A stretch of DNA of 64,000 bases, from assembly GCF_004217545.1 (NCBI RefSeq), contig NZ_SHKY01000001.1:124001-188000 (forward strand). Direction: 5' to 3'. Below are positions 41,016 through 48,147 of this stretch, one piece after another. Position numbers and translations under genes: made by a program. Positions within the stretch are counted from its first letter, which is position 1. Every line of letters starts with the position of its first letter. The notes beneath the pieces are model-generated. The model was given only the letters and a program-made list of their open reading frames with translations. It had not been told where the DNA came from and made no database searches. The DNA is from Krasilnikovia cinnamomea. Its GTDB lineage: Bacteria; Actinomycetota; Actinomycetes; Mycobacteriales; Micromonosporaceae.

Positions 41016-41987
41016 TCAGCGCTTACCGCGCAGCCGCCGCAGGCCGATGGCCGCCGTGACGCCCACACCGACGATCAGCGCGGCGGTGAGCAGCCCACGT
41101 CCGAGCGCGGTCTGGTCCTCGGCAGGACCCACCAAGTAGTCCTTCTCCACGGGGGCCGCGGCCTTCGGGTCGCCCTCGTCAGGAGTGGCCACGGCCCCCG
41201 GCTCGGGAGACCGCGACGCCAGCGGCCGCGCCGAGGTGGCGGGCTTCGCCGTGGACGACGAGGCCGACGGCCGGGGCGTCGCGGCGGCGCCCGTCCCCGC
41301 ACCCGCCGCCAGCACCAGATCCGAACAGGAGTAGTACGTGTCCGGGGTGCTGGTGGTCTGCCAGATCGTGAACAGCACGTGCCGCCCGGTACGGTCGGCC
41401 GGCAGCCGCCCCCTCATCTGGTACGCCCCGTCGCGCACCGGCGGGTTGTCCGCGGTGAGGATCGGCTGGCTGCCCAGGTCAGACCAGCGCAGCGGCCGCG
41501 CCGGGTCGTAGCCGGACTTGGTGAGATAGACCCGGAACAGCCCCTCGTGCGGAATCGTGGTGCGGTACCGGATCGTCAGGGAACCGCCGGCGGTCATCCT
41601 GGTGGCGGGCCAGTCCGCCCGGGCCAGATCCAGGCCCTTGAACTCGGGCAGCCCACCGCTGCACAGCTCCCCGTCGGGGATGAACTGGCGGTCCTTGCCG
41701 TCGACCCCGGGAACCCGCAGGTTGTCGAAGGTGCCGAACGCGCGCCCGTTGGCCTTGCGCGCCGCCGCGCAGGCCGCCGAGCCGGTGTCCGTGCCGCCGG
41801 CCGCGCACGCGGCGGTACGGCTCAGCGGCAGGGCCGGCGCGCCGTGGGCCAACGCCGGCACGGCGGGCAGCAGCCCCGCGGCGACGGCGATCCCACCGGC
41901 GGCGGCGACCGCGGCGATCCGGGTTCCGGTGGAGGTCACGGGCCGGCGGGCCGGGCGGTGCTGCGCTGTGGCGGTGCGGTGCGTCAT
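41016..41987 (-). CDS. AA10-type lytic polysaccharide monooxygenase, membrane-anchored
   Basis: A 323-residue protein. The signal peptide ends at VPALA, so the mature chain begins with His (HGAPALPLSRTAAC), the amino-terminal brace residue. A second His is in IPHEGLFRVYLTKSGYDP, the usual AA10 block, and RHVLFTIWQTTSTPDTYYSC is the C-terminal block. After ~residue 215 a Pro/Ser/Thr/Ala linker and a final helix (LLTAALIVGVGVTAAIGL) anchor it with a basic RRLRGKR tail. Oxidative cleavage of chitin or cellulose is the family reaction. ATG 41987 follows GAGGAG. The C-terminal anchor distinguishes it from freely secreted AA10 enzymes. Confidence 0.9.
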   Translation of the reverse strand: MTHRTATAQHRPARRPVTSTGTRIAAVAAAGGIAVAAGLLPAVPALAHGAPALPLSRTAACAAGGTDTGSAACAAARKANGRAFGTFDNLRVPGVDGKDRQFIPDGELCSGGLPEFKGLDLARADWPATRMTAGGSLTIRYRTTIPHEGLFRVYLTKSGYDPARPLRWSDLGSQPILTADNPPVRDGAYQMRGRLPADRTGRHVLFTIWQTTSTPDTYYSCSDLVLAAGAGTGAAATPRPSASSSTAKPATSARPLASRSPEPGAVATPDEGDPKAAAPVEKDYLVGPAEDQTALGRGLLTAALIVGVGVTAAIGLRRLRGKR

Positions 41988-42126
41988 GCGACTCTCCTCG
42001 GGCGCGGCGGCTCGGAGCCCGCGCGGGCCCCCAGCGGGCTCGGCGGCCACAGCAGGCCCCACGGCGAAGATACGAAGATGCGCCGTGAGTCGTTCACTAC
42101 CGTGCGTCGATGCGGGAGAAGGCGGC

Positions 42127-42151
42127 ACCGGTGTGATTGCATGTCACCGGT
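42127..42151. promoter_or_regulatory. Dyad between divergent LPMO and FKBP genes
   Basis: ACCGGTG (42127-42133) and CACCGGT (42145-42151) with an 11-base spacer, about 24 bases before the FKBP ATG. Possible operator. Confidence 0.3.
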
Positions 42152-42174
42152 AACGCGGACACAAGGAGAAACAC

Positions 42175-42543
42175 ATGGACAAGCCCGACGTCGGTCCCAT
42201 CGAGGGTGAGCCGCCCGCCAGCCTGCAGGTCGAGGACCTGACGGTCGGCTCGGGCCCCGAGGCCACGCCCGGTCAGGTCGTCAGCGTGCACTACGTGGGC
42301 GTGTCCTTCTCGTCGGGCAAGGAGTTCGACGCGTCGTACAACCGCGGGGAGCCGTTCGAGTTCAACCTCGGCGGCGGGCAGGTCATCGCCGGCTGGGACC
42401 AGGGTGTGGCCGGGATGCGTGTGGGGGGCCGCCGCAAGCTGACGATCCCCCCGCAGCTGGGCTACGGCGCCCGCGGCGCCGGCGGTGTCATCAAGCCGAA
42501 CGAGACACTCATCTTCGTGGTGGATCTGCTCGGCGTGCGCTGA
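42175..42543 (+). CDS. FKBP-type peptidyl-prolyl isomerase
   Basis: A 122-residue FKBP domain, cytoplasmic (no signal). LTVGSGPEATPGQVVSVHYVG opens it; FDASYNRGEPFEF, VIAGWDQGVAGMRVGGRR and LTIPPQLGYG are the active-site and hydrophobic-pocket blocks, ending LIFVVDLLGV. Catalyses cis-trans isomerisation of prolyl bonds. ATG 42175 follows AAGGAGAA. It stands alone, with a terminator at 42561-42599. Confidence 0.95.
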   Translation: MDKPDVGPIEGEPPASLQVEDLTVGSGPEATPGQVVSVHYVGVSFSSGKEFDASYNRGEPFEFNLGGGQVIAGWDQGVAGMRVGGRRKLTIPPQLGYGARGAGGVIKPNETLIFVVDLLGVR

Positions 42544-42560
42544 GCGCGGGACGGCAGGCC

Positions 42561-42599
42561 GGACGGGCCGCGGTGGGCTTGGCTCGCCGCGGCCCGTCC
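42561..42599. terminator. 13-bp perfect hairpin after FKBP gene
   Basis: GGACGGGCCGCGG (42561-42573) and CCGCGGCCCGTCC (42587-42599), 13-base loop. It lies between the convergent FKBP and lipoprotein genes. Confidence 0.7.
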
Positions 42600-42666
42600 G
42601 TGTTCTCGGCCCGCGCCTCGTCCGGCGGGGGCCACCCGGCGGGGTCGACCGGTTCCCCGATCGGGG

Positions 42667-43560
42667 TCACTGGCGCGTCCGCAGGGCGGCGCAGCCCGGC
42701 TCGTCCGGCAGCAGCGGCCGGAACGAGACCCGCCACTGCTCGCCGCCGGAGACCCACGGCGTGTTCGCGTTCGCCTTCGCGGCGGCGGCCAGGACGGCCT
42801 GCGCCTCCGAACCGGTGACGGTCTGACAGCCCTGCTTCACCGCGGGCACCAGGTACTCGCCGGGCAGGGCGGGCCCGGGCCACGCCTGCGGGCCGGGCTG
42901 CTTGGGCAGGTCGTTGCCCGGCTTGACCCACGGGCTGGCCAGCACCGCCACGCGCTGCGCCACGTACGGCTGCGGCTTGGCCGTGCCCGTGGCCGTGGAC
43001 AGGTCGGTCAACTCCTGGACGAACTCGGACAGCTTGGCGCGGGCGGCGTTCTGCGCCGGGGTCAGCGTCGCGTCCTGCGGCTGCCCCTCGCTGAGCGCGT
43101 ACGCGTCCACGCTGTACTTCGCCCCGTCGGTGGCGACGGTGATCCGGGTGGTCGTCGCGTCGGACACGGTGGGGCGGCCCAGCTCGACGCCGGAGCGCAC
43201 CCCGGAGTCCTGCGCCTTGCGGGCCAGTTCGGTGACCCGCTCGGGGGAGGTCTGCAGGACCACCAGGTTGGGCAGGGCCGGGCCGGGATAGATGGCGACC
43301 TGCGGGCCCTGGGTGATGACCCGGCCGTCGGCGTACGCGCTGACGTCGGGGATGCGGCCCGCGCGCTGGTTGCCCCCGGCGAAGCCGCCGTAGTGCTCGA
43401 CCCGCAGGACGAGCGCGTCACCGGCCGGGGCGGTGGGGCTGCCGGACGCTCCGGAGGCGGCGGCATCCTCCGCCGCCGGGCCCGCCGTGGTGCGGGCGCA
43501 GGCACTGAGCAGGAACAGGGTCACGGCAGCGGCCGTCCAGGTGCCGCGGAGTCTGGTCAT
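42667..43560 (-). CDS. Secreted lipoprotein of unknown function
   Basis: A 297-residue lipoprotein. WTAAAVTLFLLSACA holds the signal and lipobox (LSAC), with the Cys near residue 21. A Ser/Ala/Gly-rich linker follows. The globular part has no family I know (LVLRVEHYGGFAGGNQRAGRI, VSAYADGRVITQGPQ, LPNLVVLQTSPERVTELA). Two Cys near the end (QGCQTVTG, EPGCAAL) may pair. ATG 43560. Confidence 0.8.
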   Translation of the reverse strand: MTRLRGTWTAAAVTLFLLSACARTTAGPAAEDAAASGASGSPTAPAGDALVLRVEHYGGFAGGNQRAGRIPDVSAYADGRVITQGPQVAIYPGPALPNLVVLQTSPERVTELARKAQDSGVRSGVELGRPTVSDATTTRITVATDGAKYSVDAYALSEGQPQDATLTPAQNAARAKLSEFVQELTDLSTATGTAKPQPYVAQRVAVLASPWVKPGNDLPKQPGPQAWPGPALPGEYLVPAVKQGCQTVTGSEAQAVLAAAAKANANTPWVSGGEQWRVSFRPLLPDEPGCAALRTRQ

Positions 43561-43681
43561 GCCGGGTACGACGCCGGGCGCCGCGCGACGGTTCCGCCCC
43601 CGCCGAAAACGATCTGGATCTTTCTGCGGAGCGGTGACGCTCATCACGGCCGACGGGCGGCGCGGCCGAGATCCGTACGCC

Positions 43682-43888
43682 TCAGGCCACCCGCGCCGCG
43701 CGGCCCAGGACCCGGACCACGTCACCGCGGCGCAGTTGGCGGCCCCGGCGGGTGTCGACCTCGCCGTTGACCGTGACGTCGCCGGAGGCGATCAGGATCT
43801 TCCCCTCGCCGCCGGTGTCGACGAGGTCCGCCAGCTTGAGAAACTGCCCCAGCCGGATCATGTCTGCGTCGATCGCCACGTCGTGCAT
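43682..43888 (-). CDS. S4 RNA-binding domain protein
   Basis: A 68-residue single S4 domain of the YbcJ/YaaA-like size: IDADMIRLGQFLKLADLVDTG, then GEGKILIASGDVTVNGEV and TRRGRQLRRGDVV. This alpha-L motif binds RNA. ATG 43888 (MHDVAID) is chosen; the upstream ORF extension is not conserved-looking. Placed 121 bases upstream of the lipoprotein gene and divergent from the YcnI-like gene. Confidence 0.85.
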   Translation of the reverse strand: MHDVAIDADMIRLGQFLKLADLVDTGGEGKILIASGDVTVNGEVDTRRGRQLRRGDVVRVLGRAARVA

Positions 43889-43966
43889 GCGTTCATCTTG
43901 CCGGACCGGCGAAAAAGTTCCGCCCGGCGGTTGAACCATTCGGGCGCCGGATGCGAACTACCGGAT

Positions 43967-44899
43967 GTGAGCCGACTCCTCGACACGCGCCGGGCGGGTG
44001 TCCTCGTGGCCGCCGCGACGGCGGGCGTGCTGTGCGCGGCCGGTCCCGCGGCGGCCGACGTGACGGTGAGCCCGGCCAGCGTCCCGCAGGGCAGTGGCCA
44101 GAACCTGACGTTCCACGTCACCAACCCGGGCAGCAAGCAGATCTCCACGGTCCGGCTGGTGCTGCCGCCGGACACCCCGGTCGCCGAGGTGTACCCGCTG
44201 TCGGTGGACGACTGGGCGCCGCGGATCGATCCCCGCCACCTGGACACCCCGCTGGAGTCGATCCACGGCGGCACCCCGGTCACGGAGACCGCGTCGGCGA
44301 TCTCCTGGATCGCGGTCGGGGGGAAGTCCCTGGCGCCGGGCAAGTCGGCCGACCTGGCGGTGGCCCTGGGGCCGCTGCCCACGCTGAGCTCGATGCGCTT
44401 CACCGTGCAGGCCACGTACGCCGACGGGACACCGGCCCCGGCCATGGCCGCCGACCTCACGCTCACGCCGGCCGCACCGGGGCAGGCGCCCGCCGGGCAC
44501 ACCGGGCACGGCGGCACCGCGGCGAATCCGACGCAAGCCGACGACGCCGCGTTCGCCAAGGTGGTCAGCCAGGCGGACCAGGGGCCGGGCTTCTGGACGA
44601 TCGCGGGCTGGGTGGTCGCGGTGCTGGCCGGGGCGGGCGCGGTGTGGGCGCTGCGGCGCTCCCGGCGACGCGACGGTGGAGCGGGCCGGGATGGCGCTGC
44701 GCGCGGCACCCGGGACGCCGACGCCACCGCCGGAACCCCGGAGGGCGCGGCCGCCGACAGTGCGGCAAAGGACGGCAAGACGAAGGACGGAACGACGAAG
44801 GACGGCGCGGCGAACGGCGCGGACTCGGCGAACGAGCCGGTCGGTGCCGGGGCCAGCCGGGCGCGGATCACCGGCTGGAGCTACCGCGACGGCCCGTGA
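43967..44899 (+). CDS. YcnI-like (DUF1775) secreted membrane protein
   Basis: A 310-residue protein. A signal peptide (RRAGVLVAAATAGVLCAAGP) ends at AAA; the mature part starts DVTVSPASVPQGSGQNLTF, the YcnI/DUF1775 domain, which runs to ~165 with WAPRID and AISWIAVGG blocks. YcnI proteins bind copper through an N-terminal His in HVTV; here Asp takes that place. A His-containing linker (GHTGHGG) and a membrane helix (FWTIAGWVVAVLAGAGAVWA, ~206) precede a low-complexity Lys/Asp/Gly-rich cytoplasmic tail. GTG 43967. Confidence 0.85.
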   Translation: MSRLLDTRRAGVLVAAATAGVLCAAGPAAADVTVSPASVPQGSGQNLTFHVTNPGSKQISTVRLVLPPDTPVAEVYPLSVDDWAPRIDPRHLDTPLESIHGGTPVTETASAISWIAVGGKSLAPGKSADLAVALGPLPTLSSMRFTVQATYADGTPAPAMAADLTLTPAAPGQAPAGHTGHGGTAANPTQADDAAFAKVVSQADQGPGFWTIAGWVVAVLAGAGAVWALRRSRRRDGGAGRDGAARGTRDADATAGTPEGAAADSAAKDGKTKDGTTKDGAANGADSANEPVGAGASRARITGWSYRDGP

Positions 44900-45005
44900 C
44901 CAGACTCCCCGCGCAGGTGGGCGCGGGTTGTCGTGATGATGCGCGTGGGGCGCGGAACACGACGAGCGGGTGGGGCCTCAGGGCACGGCCCACGACTCGC
45001 GGCGC

Positions 45006-45037
45006 GCGGGGCGGGAAGGATCACCTTCCCGCCCCGC
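45006..45037. terminator. 14-bp perfect hairpin, bidirectional
   Basis: GCGGGGCGGGAAGG (45006-45019), loop ATCA, CCTTCCCGCCCCGC (45024-45037). It sits between the convergent YcnI-like and DHH genes. Confidence 0.8.
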
Positions 45038-45069
45038 CGGGCTTTCGCGGGCCGCCGCCCGCCGGGCTC

Positions 45070-46011
45070 TCAGACGCTGACGGTACGGGGCGTACGCAGC
45101 GCCTGAATGATCTCGCGCTGCACCCGCGCGGCATCGGCGTGCGGGACCTGGCAGGTGCCCGCGGCCTGGTGGCCGCCGCCGCCGTACTTGAGCATCACGG
45201 CGCCGACGTCGACCGGTGAGGTGCGGTCGAGGATCGACTTGCCGCAGGCGAACACCGTGTTCTGCTGCTTGAAGCCCCAGATGATGTGTACCGACACCCG
45301 CGCCTCGGGGAACAGCGCGTAGACCATGAAGCGGTTGCCGGCGAAGATGGTCTCCTCGTTGCGCAGGTCCACGACGACGACGTCGCCATCCATCTTGCAG
45401 ACCCGCTTGAGCTGCTCGACGAACATCGCCGAGGAGTCGCGGTACATGTCGACGCGCTCGGCCACGTCGGGCATCTTGAGGATCTCGGAGATGTCCATCT
45501 GGATGCAGGCGTCGATGAGCGTGGCCATCAGGTCGAAGTTGGCGACCCGGAACTCGCGGAAGCGGCCCAGCCCGGTACGGCTGTCCATGATGAAGTTCAG
45601 CAGTGTCCAGCCGTCGGGGTTGAGGATGTCGTCGATGTCGTACTGGGCCGAGTCGGCCTGGTCGACGGCCTTCATGAGGTCCTGGGGCACCTCCGGGAAG
45701 CGCTCGGCGCCCCCGTAGTACTCGAAGACCACCCGCGCGGCGGACGGGGCGTCGGGGTCGATGATGTGGTTCGGCCGCTCCCCCGTGTTACGCAGCGTCT
45801 CGGAGTGGTGGTGGTCGAAGACCAGATGCGCTCCGGGCGCGTACGGAAGGTTCGTCAGGATGTCACGGTCGGTGATCTCGACGGTGCCGTCCTGGACGTC
45901 CTTGGGATGCACGAACTTGATGTCTTCGATGTCGATGACGTCCATGAACTTGAGCAGCACGGCGCAGACCAGGCCGTCGAAGTCACTACGGGTCACGAGC
46001 CGGTACTTCAC
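45070..46011 (-). CDS. DHH-family phosphoesterase (exopolyphosphatase-like)
   Basis: A 313-residue cytoplasmic phosphoesterase. The Asp in TRSDFDGLV and FDHHHSE (DHH motif) provide metal ligands, and GGGGHQAAGTCQV is the DHHA1 RNA/nucleotide-binding block at the C-terminus. Related proteins hydrolyse short RNA, cyclic dinucleotides or polyphosphate; the substrate here is not determined. GTG 46011 follows GGGAGGGAA. Divergent from the glucose-6-phosphate dehydrogenase gene by 159 bases. Confidence 0.87.
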   Translation of the reverse strand: MKYRLVTRSDFDGLVCAVLLKFMDVIDIEDIKFVHPKDVQDGTVEITDRDILTNLPYAPGAHLVFDHHHSETLRNTGERPNHIIDPDAPSAARVVFEYYGGAERFPEVPQDLMKAVDQADSAQYDIDDILNPDGWTLLNFIMDSRTGLGRFREFRVANFDLMATLIDACIQMDISEILKMPDVAERVDMYRDSSAMFVEQLKRVCKMDGDVVVVDLRNEETIFAGNRFMVYALFPEARVSVHIIWGFKQQNTVFACGKSILDRTSPVDVGAVMLKYGGGGHQAAGTCQVPHADAARVQREIIQALRTPRTVSV

Positions 46012-46170
46012 GCGAGTTCCCTCCCTGTCGCCATGCCGGTCCACCCCAGTTTGCCACTTTTGCGGGAATTCACCCATCGCATCGACCTACCGACCTGAAC
46101 CAGGGAGGGCTCGCGCTGCGTAAGGTTCTGACAGACGCCCAGAGACGTGGCCCGGAGGAAGAACGAGACG

Positions 46171-47664
46171 ATGGACATCGCCCCTCAGCTAACGCAGGAT
46201 CGCAACGCCCCGCCCGCCACTCTGGTGATCTTCGGCGCGTCGGGCGACCTGACCCGGCGCAAGCTGATCCCCGCCGTCGAGAGCCTGGCCCGGCACGGCC
46301 GCCTGCCGGCCGAGTTCGCGTTGGTCGGCGTCGCCCGCACCGGCATGACGGACGAACAGTTCATCGAGCGCGCCCTGGGCGAGCGAGGTCTGCGGAACAT
46401 GCCTGGCCTTTCAGGTGCAATCAGGTACGTATCGGGCGGCTATGACGACCCGGCGACGTACAAACGGCTCGGCGAGGTGCTCGACGAACTGGACGCCCAG
46501 CGCGGCACGGCGGGCAACCGGCTCTACTACCTCTCGACCCCCGCCGAGGCGTTCGAACCGGTGATCAACGGCCTGGCCGGGGCCGGGCTCAACCACGCCC
46601 GCCCCGGCTCCTTCGCCCGCCTGGTGATCGAGAAGCCGTACGGGCGGAACCTGGCCACCGCCGGCGAGCTCGACCGGATCGTGCACGCCGCGTTCGAGGA
46701 GCCCCAGGTCTTCCGGATCGACCACTACCTGGGCAAGGACACCGTCCAGAACGTGCTGGCGCTGCGCTTCGCCAACGCGATCTTCCAGCCGATCTGGAAC
46801 CGCACCTGGGTCGACCACGTGCAGATCACCGTGGCCGAGACCCTCGGCGTGGGCACCCGGGGCGGCTTCTACGAGCACGCGGGCGCCATGCGCGACATCG
46901 TGCAGAACCACGTGCTGCAGGTGCTGGCGCTCGCGCTGATGGAGCCGCCCGCCTCGTTCGAGGCCGAGGGGCTGCGCAACGAGAAGGTCAAGCTGCTGCA
47001 GGCGATCCGGCTGCCCACCGACCGCGACATCGCCGACACCGCGGTGCGCGGCCAGTACACCCGCGGTGGCACCCGCGAGGAGCTGATGGCCGGCTACCGC
47101 GACGAGCCCGGCGTGGACCCCCTGTCGCGCACCGAGACGTACGCGGCCATGCGCCTGGACGTGGACAACTGGCGCTGGGCCGGGGTGCCGTTCTACGTGC
47201 GTACCGGCAAGCGGCTGCCCGCCCGGGTCACCGAGGTGGCTCTGGAGTTCCAGCGCCCGCCGCACCTGCCGATCCCGCAGGACCAGCTCACCGGGCTGGA
47301 GGCCGACGCGCTCATCCTGCGGATCCAGCCCAACGAGGGCATCTCGCTGCGCTTCGGCGCCAAGGTGCCCGGCCACTCGTTCCGGGTGCGCACCGCCAGC
47401 ATGGACTTCTCGTACGACGCCACGTTCCGCGAGGAGTCGCCCGAGGCGTACGAGCGGCTGCTGCTGGACGCGCTGCTCGGCGACCCGACGCTGTTCATCC
47501 GCACCGACGAGGTCGAGCAGTGCTGGCGGATCGTCGACCCGATCATCGAGCAATGGGCGAACGATCCGTCGCCGATCCCCACGTACGAGGCCGCGTCGTG
47601 GGGCCCGACCGACGCCGACCGGCTGATCGGGCGCAGCGGTCGCCGGTGGCGCAACGCGGTCTGA
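46171..47664 (+). CDS. zwf: Glucose-6-phosphate 1-dehydrogenase
   Basis: A 497-residue enzyme that oxidises glucose-6-phosphate to 6-phosphogluconolactone with NADP/NAD. LVIFGASGDLTRRKLIPAV is the nucleotide-binding fold. RIDHYLGKDTVQN is the active-site signature with catalytic His and Lys. RLDVDNWRWAGVPFYVRTGK is the substrate block. Length is normal. ATG 46171 is chosen over GTG 46147 because a CGGAGGAAG ribosome site lies between them. No gnd or tal/tkt is nearby, so it stands alone here. Confidence 0.96.
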   Translation: MDIAPQLTQDRNAPPATLVIFGASGDLTRRKLIPAVESLARHGRLPAEFALVGVARTGMTDEQFIERALGERGLRNMPGLSGAIRYVSGGYDDPATYKRLGEVLDELDAQRGTAGNRLYYLSTPAEAFEPVINGLAGAGLNHARPGSFARLVIEKPYGRNLATAGELDRIVHAAFEEPQVFRIDHYLGKDTVQNVLALRFANAIFQPIWNRTWVDHVQITVAETLGVGTRGGFYEHAGAMRDIVQNHVLQVLALALMEPPASFEAEGLRNEKVKLLQAIRLPTDRDIADTAVRGQYTRGGTREELMAGYRDEPGVDPLSRTETYAAMRLDVDNWRWAGVPFYVRTGKRLPARVTEVALEFQRPPHLPIPQDQLTGLEADALILRIQPNEGISLRFGAKVPGHSFRVRTASMDFSYDATFREESPEAYERLLLDALLGDPTLFIRTDEVEQCWRIVDPIIEQWANDPSPIPTYEAASWGPTDADRLIGRSGRRWRNAV

Positions 47665-47692
47665 CGCCGCGGATTCGGCCGTCGGGGCGATA

Positions 47693-47724
47693 CCGCCTAG
47701 GGTGGAGGGATCCACCCTAGGCGG
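47693..47724. repeat. Perfect 14-bp inverted repeat between zwf and STAS gene
   Basis: CCGCCTAGGGTGGA (47693-47706) and TCCACCCTAGGCGG (47711-47724) flank GGGA. Each arm contains TAGGGT, a good -10 hexamer on either strand. It may be a terminator for zwf, an operator for the STAS gene at 47772, or both. Confidence 0.75.
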
Positions 47725-47771
47725 CCCCGACCGGCCGTGCCCGTCGCTCGACACCGAAAGCGACCACCGGA

Positions 47772-48104
47772 ATGCAGGTCTCCGTCGCGCACCATCCGCC
47801 CAACACGGCTGTCCTCGTGCTGCGCGGCTCCCTCGACATCGACACGGCGCCGTCGCTGAAAGCCAACCTGACCCGGCTCGTCGAGCGACCCCGGCCCCGG
47901 GTCGTCGTCGACCTGGGTGGCCTGGACTTCTGCGACTCCATGGGCGTCGGGGTGCTCGTCACCGCCCACCGGAGCGCGGTGGAGCGCGGCGGCTGGGTCC
48001 GGCTGGCCGCGCCGTCGAGGTTCCTGTGCCGGCTGCTCGACACGCTCGGGCTCACCGAGCACCTGTCGCTGCATCCGGACGTCGCTACCGCGCTCAAGGA
48101 CTGA
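47772..48104 (+). CDS. STAS-domain protein (anti-sigma factor antagonist-like)
   Basis: A 110-residue single STAS domain. TAVLVLRGSLDIDTAPSLK, then RVVVDLGGLDFCDSMGVGVL carry the conserved beta strand and the DSMGVG serine, the usual phosphorylation site. No kinase partner adjacent. ATG 47772 has weak upstream purines. It shares fold and length with the protein at 1550 but differs throughout, so they are ordinary paralogs. Confidence 0.88.
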   Translation: MQVSVAHHPPNTAVLVLRGSLDIDTAPSLKANLTRLVERPRPRVVVDLGGLDFCDSMGVGVLVTAHRSAVERGGWVRLAAPSRFLCRLLDTLGLTEHLSLHPDVATALKD

Positions 48105-48108
48105 CGTA

Positions 48109-48138
48109 CGGCCGGGGCGGGCAGACCCGCCCCGGCCG
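48109..48138. terminator. 13-bp perfect hairpin, bidirectional
   Basis: CGGCCGGGGCGGG (48109-48121), loop CAGA, CCCGCCCCGGCCG (48126-48138). Between the convergent STAS and metalloprotease genes. Confidence 0.75.
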
Positions 48139-48147
48139 CCGGTCAGC

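Noticed and set aside
45006..45037. Perfect hairpin as a tRNA-like or attachment-site structure
   Set aside because: A single GC stem with a four-base loop between convergent genes is best explained as a terminator.
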